Notes under the pieces: model-generated
What the model saw: only the letters and a program-made list of their open reading frames with translations
Told to the model about the DNA's origin: nothing
The model's database searches: none
Assembly (NCBI RefSeq): GCF_024170005.1
Contig: NZ_JALJXJ010000029.1
Span: 1 to 38,462, forward strand
DNA length: 38,462 nucleotides
Source: Azospirillum lipoferum
GTDB lineage: Bacteria; Pseudomonadota; Alphaproteobacteria; Azospirillales; Azospirillaceae
Direction: 5' to 3'
Shown: positions 18,325 to 27,210 of the stretch, in pieces
How positions within the stretch are numbered: position 1 is the stretch's first letter
How the letters are laid out: each line of letters begins with the position of its first letter
Position numbers and translations under genes: made by a program

Positions 18325-19077
18325 ATGGCACAGGGGAAGATCGCGCTGGTTACCGGCGCCAGCCGCGGCATCGGCCGCGCCATCGCTCTCGGTCTGGCGG
18401 CTCGCGGCTTCGACCTCGCGCTGAACGACATTGCCCGGCAGGCCGGCGCGCTGGCCGAGACGGCGGGGGAGGCGCGGGCGCAGGGAGTCCGGGTGGTCGA
18501 ACTGCACGCCGACGTGTCGGCGAAGAACGAGGTGCAGGCGATGGTCGACCGCACAGTGTCTGAACTCGGCACCATCCATGCGCTGGTCAACAATGCCGGC
18601 ATCCTGATCGCCGCGACGGTGGAGTCCTGCCCGGAAACCGCTTGGGATCAGGTGATGGACGTGAACGCCAAGGGCACCTTCCTGGTCACCCAGGCGGCGC
18701 TGCCGCTGATGAAGGCGCAGGGCTACGGCCGCATCTGCAACATCGCCTCCATCGGCGGCAAGCACGGTGCGCCGGAACAGGCGCATTATTCCGCCTCCAA
18801 GGCCGCGGTGATGGGCTTCACCCGCGTGCTGGCGCAGGAGGTCGGGCCGCTCGGCATCACCGCCAACTGCATCTGCCCCGGCATCATCCTGACGGATATG
18901 GGGCGTGTGAACCTCGACGATCCGGCCATCCGTGATGCCTGGAAGGGCAAGACCGCCATGGCCCGGATCGGCGCGCCGGAGGATGTCGCCGGACCGGTCG
19001 CCTTCTTCTGTTCCGACGACAGCGCCTTCGTCACTGGCCAGACACTGAACGTCGACGGCGGCATTGTGCTGTCCTGA
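18325..19077 (+). CDS. Short-chain dehydrogenase/reductase (FabG-like)
   Basis: A 250-residue classical SDR: TGASRGIG at 10-17, VNNAGI at about 88-93, catalytic S142, Y155 and K159, and terminal LNVDGGIVLS. Two starts are possible: ATG 18310 directly after the previous stop, and ATG 18325. The second is chosen because GGAG at 18312-18315 lies 9 nt before it, while the first would place that site inside the coding sequence. It is the last gene of the operon. FabG-like SDRs in sugar operons usually oxidise polyols or sugar acids; a role in fatty-acid synthesis is unlikely given its neighbours. Confidence 0.87.
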   Translation: MAQGKIALVTGASRGIGRAIALGLAARGFDLALNDIARQAGALAETAGEARAQGVRVVELHADVSAKNEVQAMVDRTVSELGTIHALVNNAGILIAATVESCPETAWDQVMDVNAKGTFLVTQAALPLMKAQGYGRICNIASIGGKHGAPEQAHYSASKAAVMGFTRVLAQEVGPLGITANCICPGIILTDMGRVNLDDPAIRDAWKGKTAMARIGAPEDVAGPVAFFCSDDSAFVTGQTLNVDGGIVLS

Positions 19078-19540
19078 CGTCGCCGATCACTGCGGATGCC
19101 CTGCTGAAGGAGCCTGGGAGGGAGCATTACCTGCTCCGTCCCGCGAGCGGGCCCATCGTATTAGCTTGATCGAGATCAAGAAGCCGCCTGCGCCAGCCCG
19201 CGATGACTATCATGCCGTCTTGCGTGCACGACCGGCTGCCGGCCAGGCCGGGCTGGAGCAGGAACCTGGCTGCGTCGACATCGCCTATTTCGACATCGCG
19301 GACGGCACCATCCGACGTAGCCGTGTCCGGGCGGTCAACGTCATGCCGGCCGATCCGGCCAAACCCTCGCCGTCTGCGAGGCCGTAACCATGGTCCGCCG
19401 GGGTCAGATGGTCTCCGCCAACGACACGCCTGCCGGGGCCGCCTTCCTCGCCGCCCCCTTCGCGGATGCCGCCTGATGCTGGTCAACCGCGGTGCGATCA
19501 CACTTGGCCGGGCATCGCGACGGAACCGGACGTGATGCCC
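19078..19540. other. Intergenic stretch without a confident gene
   Basis: About 460 bp between the end of the sugar operon and the shared terminator. Short open frames exist on both strands (for example one containing CVDIAYFDIADGTIRRSRVR ending at 19387, and another containing VRRGQMVSANDTPAGAAF ending at 19476), but none has a good ribosome-binding site or a family I recognise, and the fragments sit in different frames. It may be a decayed gene; I see no RNA gene or repeat. Confidence 0.4.
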
Positions 19541-19588
19541 ACAGGACGAAGCCGGCCCCGGAGCGAACCGGAGCCGGCTTCGTCCTGT
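19541..19588. terminator. Strong bidirectional hairpin between convergent operons
   Basis: ACAGGACGAAGCCGGC (19541-19556) and GCCGGCTTCGTCCTGT (19573-19588) form a perfect 16-bp stem with a 16-nt loop. It lies between the 3' end of the rightward sugar operon and the stop of the leftward TRAP operon (19604), where a shared terminator is expected. There is no long T-run on either side, so Rho may assist. Confidence 0.8.
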
Positions 19589-19603
19589 TACGACCTGCGT
19601 AGA

Positions 19604-21478
19604 TTATAGGAAGCCCGTCGAGATCCAGGGAATGGCGGCGACCAGCGCCAATCCGACCAGCAGCGCCGCCAGATAGCCCAGGATCGGGCGCATGCCCTCG
19701 TCCGGGTTGACCCGGCCGATGGCCGAGGCGACGTAGAAGCCGACGCCGAAGGGCGGGGCGAACAGGCCCATTCCCATGGCGAGGATCACAACCATCGCAT
19801 ACTGCACCTCATGCACTCCCATCTCGCGGGCGATGGGGAACAGCAGCGGGCCGAACAGCACGATGGCCGGTATGCCTTCCAGCACGCTGCCGAGGACGAT
19901 GAAGGCGATGATCGACACCGCGATGAAGGTGAAGGCGCCGCCCGGCAGGCCAGCCATGAAGTGGGCCAGATCGGTCGAGAATCCCGAGCGCGTCAGGCAC
20001 CAGGCCATTGCCGTCGCGGTGCCGATGATGAATAGGATCGCTCCCGACAGGGCCGCGGTCTCCACCAGCATCGGAACCACCCGCCGCCAGTCGAAGCGGC
20101 GATAGATCAGCAGCCCGACGGCGACCGAATAGACGATGCCGATGGTCGACACCTCGGTCGCCGTGGCAACGCCCTCGATCACCGCGGTGCGGATGACGAA
20201 CGGCAGGGCGAGTGCGGGGATCGCCACCACCAGGCTTCGGCCGAGCTCGCCGGCGGTCGGCCGGCGCACCCCCGACAGGTTCTCATTGCGGTAGCGGTAG
20301 CGCACGACGATGCACAGCATCACCGCCAGCAGCAGGCCGGGCAGCAGGCCGCCGGTGAAGAGCGCCGCGATCGACACGCCGGTGACCGATCCGATGGTGA
20401 TCAGCACGATGCTGGGCGGAATGGTCTCGGTCTGGGCGCCGGTCGCCGCCAGCAGCGCCACCAGATCGCCCGGCTTGGCGCCGCGCGCCTTCATCTCCGG
20501 GAACAGCACCGGTGCCACCGCCGCCATGTCGGCCGCCTTCGAGCCGGAAATGCCGGAGACCAGATACATGGCGCCAACCAGCACGTAGGACAGGCCGCCG
20601 CGGACATGGCCCAGCAGGTTGGCCAGCACCGCCACCATCGCGCGGGCCATGCCGGTCATCTCGATCAGCAAGCCTAAGAAGACGAACAGCGGCACCGACA
20701 GCAGGATCAGGTGGCTCATGCCCTCGTCCATCCGCCCGATGACGACCAGCAGCGGCACCTTGGTGGTCAGGGCGAGATAGCCGAAGCTGGACAGGCCGAA
20801 GGCAAAGGCGATCGGCACGCCGGCGAACACGGAGCCGGCCACCACGAGCACGAAGAAGACCAGCAGGTTGAGCTTGCCGAGATCGGCCAGCACCGGCTGC
20901 AGCGCGAAGAACAGCAGGGCGATCCCCGTCACCGACGCCAGGGCCGCCGCCACCAGCTTGAGGTCGCCCACCCGGGCGAGCCGGACCAGGGCGGTCGCGA
21001 TCATCAGCCCGAGGCCGGTCGGCAGGGCCGCCGCGCGCCACATGTTGGAGATCTGCAGCGCCGGGGTGGTGATCTCCAGCTCCTCCCAGGCGAACTCGCT
21101 GGCCGGCAGGATGACCAGCAGCAGGAAGCACAGCCCCGCCGCCACCGCGAAGACGTCGAGGAAGGCCTGCGCGCGCGGCGACGCCCAGCTGACGAAGGCG
21201 GTCATCCGCATATGCTCGCCCCGGCGGAGGGCGACGACGGCTCCCATCATCGCCAGCCACAGGAACAGGATCGACGCCAGTTCGTCCGACCAGGTGATCG
21301 GGGCGTGCAGGACATAGCGGGCGACGATGCCGGCGAAGAGGATCACCACCTCCGCCGCCACCAGAAGCGCCACCGGCAGTTCGGACACCCAGCCCAGGAC
21401 CCTGTCGACATGCGCCAGCCACGGGCTGGCGCCGTCGGACGGTCCGGCGGTGGATTTGTGGTCCACCACCGCGGTCAT
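19604..21478 (-). CDS. TRAP transporter, fused small and large membrane subunits (DctQM)
   Basis: A 624-residue fusion. Residues about 1-170 are DctQ-like (four membrane segments; VARYVLHAPITWSDELASILFLW is the classic DctQ block, given as a landmark). Residues about 195-624 are the 12-segment DctM domain (GVPIAFAFGLSS; VSGISGSKAADMAAVAPVLFP; AATGAQTETIPPS). Separate DctQ and DctM genes are the rule; fusion is a known variant. The start overlaps the DctP stop by 4 nt. It uses an ion gradient to import an organic acid delivered by the neighbouring DctP protein. It ends 16 bp before the bidirectional hairpin. Confidence 0.92.
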   Translation of the reverse strand: MTAVVDHKSTAGPSDGASPWLAHVDRVLGWVSELPVALLVAAEVVILFAGIVARYVLHAPITWSDELASILFLWLAMMGAVVALRRGEHMRMTAFVSWASPRAQAFLDVFAVAAGLCFLLLVILPASEFAWEELEITTPALQISNMWRAAALPTGLGLMIATALVRLARVGDLKLVAAALASVTGIALLFFALQPVLADLGKLNLLVFFVLVVAGSVFAGVPIAFAFGLSSFGYLALTTKVPLLVVIGRMDEGMSHLILLSVPLFVFLGLLIEMTGMARAMVAVLANLLGHVRGGLSYVLVGAMYLVSGISGSKAADMAAVAPVLFPEMKARGAKPGDLVALLAATGAQTETIPPSIVLITIGSVTGVSIAALFTGGLLPGLLLAVMLCIVVRYRYRNENLSGVRRPTAGELGRSLVVAIPALALPFVIRTAVIEGVATATEVSTIGIVYSVAVGLLIYRRFDWRRVVPMLVETAALSGAILFIIGTATAMAWCLTRSGFSTDLAHFMAGLPGGAFTFIAVSIIAFIVLGSVLEGIPAIVLFGPLLFPIAREMGVHEVQYAMVVILAMGMGLFAPPFGVGFYVASAIGRVNPDEGMRPILGYLAALLVGLALVAAIPWISTGFL

Positions 21479-22494
21479 GTCAGGGCCCCTACCGAGCTTT
21501 CCAGGGCGGTCCAGGCCTCTTCACCGTATTTGGCCTTCCATTCGCCGTAGAAGCCTGACTTGCGCAGGACCTCCCGGAAAGGCGCCGGATCGACCTTGTT
21601 GAAGATCAGCCCCTTCTGCGACAGCGAGTTCTGCAGCGCCTCGTTGAGGCCGGCGATGTCCTGGCGCTGCTGCTGGGCGCCGTCGTTCAGGTTGCGGCTG
21701 ACGATCTGGCGCAGATCCTCGGGAAGCCCACGCCACGAGCGGCCGTTGGTGACAATCCAGGACCCGTCCCACACATGGTTGGTGATGGAGCAGAATTTCT
21801 GGACTTCGTAGAACTTGGCGGTGTCGGCGACCACCAGCGGATTCTCCTGCCCGTCGACCACGCCGGTCTGCAGCGCGGCATAGACCTCGCCCAGGTTGAT
21901 GCTGGTCGGCGAGGCGCCCAGCCCCTTGAAGAGCGACACGTAGACCGGGCTGACCGGAACGCGGATCTTGAAGGCGGCCAGATCGGCCGGCCCGGTGATC
22001 GGCTTGGTGCTGGTGGTGATCTGGCGGAATCCGTTGTCCCAGATGCGGTCGAAGGCATAGAGCCCGGCCTTGTCGAACCCCTTGCGGATCACGCCGCCGA
22101 GCTGGCCGTCCATCGCCTTCCAGACCGCATCGTAGTCCTTGAACGCGAAGCCCATGCCGTTGATCGACGCCACCGGAACCAGGGTGGACAGGATCAGGCC
22201 GCCGGTGCTGAAGAACTCGATGCCGCCGGAGCGGACCTGCGCCAACAGGTCGCTGTCGCCGCCGAGCTGGCTGTTGGGGAAGACGGCGATGTCGACCTTG
22301 CCGCCGGTCTCCTTGCGGATGCGCTCGGCGGCCTCGACGACGCGGACATGCAGCGGATGGCTGGCAGGAAAGCCGTGGCCGAATTTCCAGGCGAACTCCG
22401 CGGCATGGGCCTTGGAGATGAACGGAGCGGCCAAAGGTGCGGCCAGGGCGCCCGCCGCGGTGGCGGCCAGAAACTGTCTACGCTTGATCGTCAT
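21475..22494 (-). CDS. TRAP transporter substrate-binding protein (DctP family)
   Basis: A 339-residue periplasmic protein. The N-terminus MTIKRRQFLAATAAG looks like a twin-arginine-type or Sec signal with alanine-rich core, ending near SKAHA (about 31). DctP landmarks include WKFGHGFPASHPLH, the helix-5 region FKIRVPVSPVY with the conserved Arg that pairs with a substrate carboxylate, and VYAALQTGVVDGQENPL. A strong ribosome-binding site (GGGAGGA) lies upstream of the ATG at 22494. With the fused DctQM it forms a complete TRAP system. The ligand is expected to be a monocarboxylate such as a sugar acid, given the dehydratase and dehydrogenases in the operon. Confidence 0.92.
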   Translation of the reverse strand: MTIKRRQFLAATAAGALAAPLAAPFISKAHAAEFAWKFGHGFPASHPLHVRVVEAAERIRKETGGKVDIAVFPNSQLGGDSDLLAQVRSGGIEFFSTGGLILSTLVPVASINGMGFAFKDYDAVWKAMDGQLGGVIRKGFDKAGLYAFDRIWDNGFRQITTSTKPITGPADLAAFKIRVPVSPVYVSLFKGLGASPTSINLGEVYAALQTGVVDGQENPLVVADTAKFYEVQKFCSITNHVWDGSWIVTNGRSWRGLPEDLRQIVSRNLNDGAQQQRQDIAGLNEALQNSLSQKGLIFNKVDPAPFREVLRKSGFYGEWKAKYGEEAWTALESSVGALT

Positions 22495-22533
22495 GGTGGT
22501 TCCTCCCTTTTTTGCGTTCTCTGCTCCGGTTCG

Positions 22534-22583
22534 GATCCCGGTGCCGGCCCGGCCCCTCTCCGGCCTGAAATCCGACCGGGATC
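22534..22583 (-). other. Hairpin-forming repeat between dehydrogenase and DctP genes
   Basis: GATCCCGGT (22534-22542) and ACCGGGATC (22575-22583) are perfect inverted arms 32 nt apart in the 92-bp gap, with GC-rich sequence between them that can extend the structure. It starts only 3 bp from the dehydrogenase stop. It may act as an mRNA processing or stabiliser element that raises DctP expression; no T-run supports termination. Confidence 0.4.
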
Positions 22584-22586
22584 CCG

Positions 22587-23663
22587 CTAGGATCCGGGCC
22601 GGCGGCCCTCCAGCGCCGCGGCAAGGATGCCGCGCACGGCCTCCTCGGTCACCGGGCCGGGGTTGTAGCGGTTGTCGGTCTCGACGGTAATCCGGGCAGC
22701 CTCACCGATCTGATCGGCGGAGAAGCCGACCTCGGTCAGGCGCGTCGGCAAGCCGACCGTCTCCATCACGTCGAAGATGGCGGCGCCGACATCCGCCACT
22801 CCCATGGCGGCGGCCAGCCGGTCCATCGCCCCGCGGGCGAAGGGCGCATTGTAGGCGGCGACATGGGGCAGCACCAGCGCATGCGACAGGCCGTGCGACA
22901 CGCCGTAGGTGCCGCCCAGCACATGGGCGACGCCATGCTGGAGGGCGAAGCCGCCGGCAAGCGCCGCACCGGCCAGATGGGCGCCGTAGAGCAGGTCGGC
23001 GCGCGCTTGCTCATCGTTCGGACGGGCCGCCACCCGCGGCAGTGCGTCCATGATCGCCCGCGCGCCCTCCATCGCCGCCGGCACGATCACCGGGCTGATG
23101 GTGGGGGTGTAGATCGCATCGACGCAATGGGCGAGCGCGTTCATGGCGCTGGCCATGCTGACGTCCACCGGCAGCCCGAGCGTCAGGGAGGGATCATAGA
23201 CGACGGTGCCGGCCAGCATGCGCAGGCTCTGGTGCATCCGCTTGACGCCGTCGATGGTGATGCCGCAGAAACCGGTCATCTCCGAGCCGGAATAGGTGGT
23301 CGGCACGGCGACGATCGGCAGCCCGAGTTCGAGCGCGATGGCCTTGCCCAGCCCGATGGAGGCGCCGCCGCCGACGCTGACCAGACAGTCGGCGCCCATG
23401 TCTCGCGCCTTGGCCCGCCCGCGGATCGCCAGCTCGATCGGCACCTGGGAGATCGCCTCCGGCAGGATGCCGATGCAGCGGTTGCCGAGGCGGTCGGCGA
23501 CGCGCCCGCCCATGGCGCTGCGGCCGGGCGTGGACACGACGAGCGCGCGCCTGGCACCCAGCCGCTCCACCTCCCCGTCGATGCGGTCGACCGCACCCGC
23601 CCCGAAGACGACCCGCGACGGCAGCGCGTTGAACACGTCGCCCGGGGTGCTGAATTCTCTCAT
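22587..23663 (-). CDS. Iron-containing alcohol dehydrogenase (maleylacetate reductase-like)
   Basis: A 358-residue group-III metal-dependent dehydrogenase. An N-terminal NAD-binding part has SVGGGASIGLGKAIALEL (about 96-113) and VAVPTTYSGSEMT (about 118-130). A C-terminal helical part has metal-ligand regions HCVDAIYTP, HGVAHVLGG and HGLSHALVLPHV. This arrangement is that of maleylacetate reductases and related lactaldehyde/glycerol-type dehydrogenases. It sits between the enolase-superfamily dehydratase and the TRAP binding protein, so it more likely reduces or oxidises a 2-keto-3-deoxy-acid-derived intermediate than maleylacetate (inference); no aromatic-ring genes are near. Confidence 0.88.
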   Translation of the reverse strand: MREFSTPGDVFNALPSRVVFGAGAVDRIDGEVERLGARRALVVSTPGRSAMGGRVADRLGNRCIGILPEAISQVPIELAIRGRAKARDMGADCLVSVGGGASIGLGKAIALELGLPIVAVPTTYSGSEMTGFCGITIDGVKRMHQSLRMLAGTVVYDPSLTLGLPVDVSMASAMNALAHCVDAIYTPTISPVIVPAAMEGARAIMDALPRVAARPNDEQARADLLYGAHLAGAALAGGFALQHGVAHVLGGTYGVSHGLSHALVLPHVAAYNAPFARGAMDRLAAAMGVADVGAAIFDVMETVGLPTRLTEVGFSADQIGEAARITVETDNRYNPGPVTEEAVRGILAAALEGRRPGS

Positions 23664-23700
23664 GATCGAAATCCGTCCGATGAAACAGGGAGGCCGGGGC

Positions 23701-24921
23701 TTACCAATCGACGATGGTGCCGTCGTCGAGGACGGCGGAGGTCGTGTGCATCACCTCCGGTTTGAACGGGTGCTTGGCCGCCTCCGCCTCGTTCACCTCG
23801 ATGCCGAAGCCGGGGGCATCCGGCACCTCCCAATGGCTGCCGGTGCGGCGGATCGGCGTCTGCACGACGTCGTCGTACCAGGGAACGGCGCCGCTCATTT
23901 CCTCCTGGATGACGAAGTTCGGCGTGGAGATGTCGAAATGCAGGGCGGCGACGCCGGCCAGCGGGCCGTTGGGATTGTGCGGGGCGATGCCGATCAGCTC
24001 CGCCTCCGCCAGCGCCGCGATCCTTTTCCCTTCCAACAGGCCGCCGGTGTGGTTCAGGTCGGGCTGGGCGATGTGCACCGCCTTCTGCGCGAAGACGGGC
24101 ATGAACTCTCTCAGCCCGACCAGCCGCTCACCCGACGCGATGGGGCAGTCGGCCTGCTCGGCGATGCGGCGCAGCGCCTCGGTGTCGCCGGGTTGGACCG
24201 GTTCCTCGCAGAACATCGGCCGGTAGGGCTCCAGTTCGCGGATATAGCCCATGGCGGCGGCGATGGAGCCGGGGCGGCCGTGGAAATCGATCATGATGTC
24301 GACGCCGTCTCCCACCGTGTCGCGCAGCGCCTGCATCATCTTGCCGACATGGCGCTGTGCCGGGACCGGCGCGCTGTGGGCGCCGTAGGGGATGAACACC
24401 ACCTTGAGCGCGTCGTAGCCCTTCTCCGTCACCGCGGCGGCGCGCTCCTTCAGCGAGCCGACGTCGAAGGTCTCGTAGACCGACTTCATCTCGCCGAGAC
24501 CGAGATGGGTGTAGACGCGCACGCGGTCGCGCACCTTGCCGCCGAGCAGGCGCCACACCGGCAGGCCGACGCTCTTGCCGAAGATGTCCCACAACGCGTG
24601 CTCGATGCCGCTGATCGCCGTCACGCCGACCATGCCGAGCTTGTAGTAGCTGAACTTGTTCATCGCGCGGAGGCACTGCTCGATGTCGCGCGGGTCGCGA
24701 CCGAGAACGGTCGGCTCCAGATCCTCGACAGCGCCGGTGACCGCCCGCGTCTTCCAGTTCAGGCTGGCCTCGCCCCAGCCATACAGGCCGGGCTGGTCGG
24801 TCAGGACCTTCACGAAGATCCAGTTGCGCATCTCGGCGTTGACGACGAAGGTCTTCACGCCGGTGATCTTGATCGGCACGCCGGCGCTGCGGCGGGCGAG
24901 GTCCTCGGTATCTCGGATCAT
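23701..24921 (-). CDS. Enolase-superfamily sugar-acid dehydratase (mandelate racemase/muconate lactonizing family, DgoD-like)
   Basis: A 406-residue protein. The capping domain lies at about 20-145. The barrel metal ligands are visible in order: Asp in DIMIDFHGR, Glu in MFCEEPV and Glu in IASGERL. The His in DFHGR and the His in APHNPNGP are the acid/base pair used by galactonate-type dehydratases, which dehydrate an aldonate to a 2-keto-3-deoxy acid. The ATG at 24921 overlaps the upstream dehydrogenase stop by 4 nt. The long C-terminal tail (EVNEAEAAKHPFKPEVMH) matches DgoD/ManD-like proteins. The substrate acid is unknown; TRAP import of the same acid is likely. Confidence 0.88.
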   Translation of the reverse strand: MIRDTEDLARRSAGVPIKITGVKTFVVNAEMRNWIFVKVLTDQPGLYGWGEASLNWKTRAVTGAVEDLEPTVLGRDPRDIEQCLRAMNKFSYYKLGMVGVTAISGIEHALWDIFGKSVGLPVWRLLGGKVRDRVRVYTHLGLGEMKSVYETFDVGSLKERAAAVTEKGYDALKVVFIPYGAHSAPVPAQRHVGKMMQALRDTVGDGVDIMIDFHGRPGSIAAAMGYIRELEPYRPMFCEEPVQPGDTEALRRIAEQADCPIASGERLVGLREFMPVFAQKAVHIAQPDLNHTGGLLEGKRIAALAEAELIGIAPHNPNGPLAGVAALHFDISTPNFVIQEEMSGAVPWYDDVVQTPIRRTGSHWEVPDAPGFGIEVNEAEAAKHPFKPEVMHTTSAVLDDGTIVDW

Positions 24922-25931
24922 GGGATGCTCGTGTTTTGGATGGCGGGTTGCGGGGCCACGGCAGGCGCCCGCACCAGGTTCAGCAGCGGCTCGCCGGCAG
25001 TCAGCCGATTGATGTTCCGCGCGATGAAGGCATAGCGGCGCTCGGGCAGACGGGTCGTCCAGGCCGACGAATGCGGGGTGCAGATCGCATTGGGTAGATC
25101 CTCGAAGCGGAAGCGCGAGGGCGCCACCCGGTCGTCGGCGCCCGCCGGATAGCCGTACCAGACGTCGAGCACGGCACCGCCGATGGTCCGGCGTCGCAGC
25201 GCGTCGAACAGCGCCGCCTCGTCGACGATGGGCGCGCGGGAGACGTTGACCAGCACGCCCGTCGGCTTCATGGCGGCGAGTTCGGCCGCTCCGATCAGCC
25301 CGCGCGTTTCCTCGGTCAGCGGACAGGCGATCACCAGGAAATCCGATTGAGCCAGCAGGTCCGACAGGCGTTCCGGCGGAAGGATCGCCTCCGCCAGACC
25401 GTCTGCGTCGGTGGCGAACTGGTCGACGGCGATGATGCGCATGCCGAAGGCCGCCGCCCTCCGGGCGATTGTCCGCCCGATGCGGCCGAACCCGACGAGG
25501 CCCAGGGTCAGGCCATGGATCTCTCCATGCGGCAGGCGCGCCCGGTAGACATCGGACCATGTGTCCGTGGCGAAGGACGCGCGCAGGGCGTCAGGACGGA
25601 TTTCCCAGTTCAACATCGCCGCTATGACGAACTCCGCGATGGGAATTTCATGCTCGAAGACGTTGCATACGCTGACGCCGGACGGCAGGGAGGCCATGTC
25701 GATCCCATCCAGCCCGGCTCCCGGCACATGCAGGAGGCGGAAATCCGGCATCGCGCCACCCCTTCGGGAGAAGCGCAAGGACACGACCACGTCGTCGGCG
25801 GTGATCGCGGAATCGAATCCGGACGAGTGGGCGGCTTCGCGGGGCAGGGGAACGATATCGCAGGGAGCCGTCAGGAAAGCGGCCAGCTTGTCCTTGTGAT
25901 TGGCAGCCTCCCCAATCATGAAGACTTTCAT
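24918..25931 (-). CDS. D-isomer-specific 2-hydroxyacid dehydrogenase
   Basis: A 337-residue NAD(P)-dependent dehydrogenase. It has LGLVGFGRIGRTIA (Rossmann motif GFGRIG, about 148-153) and an acidic Asp after the second strand (IAVDQFAT), suggesting NAD+. The catalytic set is the Arg in VNVSRAPIVDE, the Glu in the following segment and the His in CTPHSSAW. First gene of the operon, followed by the dehydratase with a 4-nt overlap. It may interconvert a 2-keto and D-2-hydroxy acid, feeding or draining the sugar-acid pathway. A clear ribosome-binding site (GGAGGAT) precedes the ATG at 25931. Confidence 0.9.
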   Translation of the reverse strand: MKVFMIGEAANHKDKLAAFLTAPCDIVPLPREAAHSSGFDSAITADDVVVSLRFSRRGGAMPDFRLLHVPGAGLDGIDMASLPSGVSVCNVFEHEIPIAEFVIAAMLNWEIRPDALRASFATDTWSDVYRARLPHGEIHGLTLGLVGFGRIGRTIARRAAAFGMRIIAVDQFATDADGLAEAILPPERLSDLLAQSDFLVIACPLTEETRGLIGAAELAAMKPTGVLVNVSRAPIVDEAALFDALRRRTIGGAVLDVWYGYPAGADDRVAPSRFRFEDLPNAICTPHSSAWTTRLPERRYAFIARNINRLTAGEPLLNLVRAPAVAPQPAIQNTSIP

Positions 25932-25983
25932 TGGCTTGATCCTCCGTTATGCAAACGATAGGGCCAACGAACTGAGTAGGTCC

Positions 25984-26018
25984 AACTTTTAAAAATGATT
26001 GGTTGATAAGGAAAAGTT
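25984..26018. promoter_or_regulatory. AT-rich inverted repeat upstream of the sugar-acid operon
   Basis: AACTTTT (25984-25990) and AAAAGTT (26012-26018) form 7-bp inverted arms 21 bp apart, in an AT-rich pocket of an otherwise GC-rich region, 53 bp upstream of the first operon gene and 51 bp downstream of the LysR gene. This is a plausible LysR-regulator binding region or promoter UP element. No clear hexamers were assigned. Confidence 0.45.
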
Positions 26019-26068
26019 TTCACTGAACGCTGCGTCACCGTCGGTGGCCGCGTCGAGGGGCCGGCCCC

Positions 26069-26959
26069 TCAGGAGACCAGTTCGCCCACAATCGTCGCGA
26101 CGTTCAGGAATGTCTGAATGGCGGGAGAGGTGTCGTCGCCCTGGTAGGCAACCCCGAGCGTCAAATGGGGGGCCGGCCCGTCCAGCGGGCGGTAGACCAC
26201 CCCCGGCCGCGCGAACTGCTGAAGATCGGAGGCGATGAGGCCGATGCCGAAGTCGGCGGCGGCCAGCGCGATGATCGATTGCGCCGGCGAGGCTTCGAGG
26301 ATCAGTTCCGGGCTGAATCCGGCCTGCTGGCACAGGCTGATGATCTCGTCGTACAGGCGCGGGCCGATCACCCGCGGGAAGATGATGAAGCGCTGCCTGG
26401 AAAGATCCTCCAGCCGCAGGCGCGGCCGCTCCGCCAACGGATTGCGGTCCGACAGCACGACATTGAAGCGCATGCGCGCGATGGGGTGCGACGACAGCGA
26501 CTGGTCGTCCAGCGGGGGATGGAAGATGCCGACATCGATCGTTCCCGCCCTCAACGCCTCTTCCTGCTCTGACGTCGTCATGACATGGACGTTCACGCCG
26601 AAATTCGGCAGTGCCATGCGGAAGCGGTGCATGATCTCGGGAAAGACGATGTAGAGCGCCGGTGCCGTCATGCCGACCGACAATTGACCGATCTCGCCGC
26701 GGTCCGTCTGACGCGCGAGCTGTGCTGCCCGTTCCATCTGAGTCAGGATTTTCCGGGCTTCACCCAGGAAGGTCTCCCCGGCTCTTGTCAGGGAGACGCG
26801 CCGTTTGTTGCGGTGGATCAGCTGAACCTGCAGTTCCTCCTCCAACTGCCGCAACTGCTGGCTGAGGGCTGGCTGCGTGATGTGGCACCGCGCCGCGGCG
26901 CGGTGGAAATGCAGCTCTTCGCAGAGCGCGACGAAAAACTGGAGCCTGCGACGATCCAT
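26069..26959 (-). CDS. LysR-family transcriptional regulator
   Basis: A 296-residue LysR protein. The N-terminal winged helix-turn-helix at about 1-60 (MDRRRLQFFVALCEELHFHRAAARCHITQPALSQQ as the recognition region) is followed by a linker helix and an effector domain with two periplasmic-binding-like lobes (about 90-296; GQLSVGMTAPALY; TIDVGIFHPP). It is transcribed in the same direction as the sugar-acid operon and lies 137 bp upstream of it, instead of divergently. It most likely controls that operon, and may be read through into it. No sequence clue identifies the inducer. Confidence 0.88.
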   Translation of the reverse strand: MDRRRLQFFVALCEELHFHRAAARCHITQPALSQQLRQLEEELQVQLIHRNKRRVSLTRAGETFLGEARKILTQMERAAQLARQTDRGEIGQLSVGMTAPALYIVFPEIMHRFRMALPNFGVNVHVMTTSEQEEALRAGTIDVGIFHPPLDDQSLSSHPIARMRFNVVLSDRNPLAERPRLRLEDLSRQRFIIFPRVIGPRLYDEIISLCQQAGFSPELILEASPAQSIIALAAADFGIGLIASDLQQFARPGVVYRPLDGPAPHLTLGVAYQGDDTSPAIQTFLNVATIVGELVS

Positions 26960-27056
26960 GCCGCGGAGATAAGATCATTGGGCCGGCGCTGTAAAGGCGG
27001 GATCGGCGGCCCGGCGTTTCATCCTGTGTCATCGGCGTTTCGCAAGCAGAATGCCG

Positions 27057-27155
27057 GGTTCCGTTGCAAAGCCTGAGGGCGGACGAGGACCGGGCAGAGG
27101 AACCCGCAACCCTCCCGCGGCTCTCCGCGCCGCCATCGAACTTTGCAACGGAACC
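27057..27155. mobile_element. 99-bp miniature element with IS6-type terminal repeats
   Basis: GGTTCCGTTGCAAAG (27057-27071) and its exact reverse complement CTTTGCAACGGAACC (27141-27155) enclose 69 bp without a gene. The repeat resembles IS6-family ends (IS26: GGCACTGTTGCAAA). It is probably a MITE-like or internally deleted derivative of a local IS6 element. It lies 98 bp upstream of the LysR gene start, where it could affect its promoter. No flanking 8-bp target duplication is evident by eye. Confidence 0.6.
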
Positions 27156-27210
27156 GGGGGCCCTGGATTCTCAGGCGGCGATCGCGGCGGCGAAGCTGCG
27201 GTAGCTGTGA

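Noticed and set aside
22587..23663. True maleylacetate reductase of an aromatic pathway
   Set aside because: The fold and motifs fit the family, but no ring-cleavage or hydroxyquinol genes are present; neighbours indicate sugar-acid metabolism.
23296..25035. Long plus-strand open frame opposite the dehydratase and dehydrogenase genes
   Set aside because: It is antisense to strongly supported enzymes and contains only low-complexity shadow sequence.
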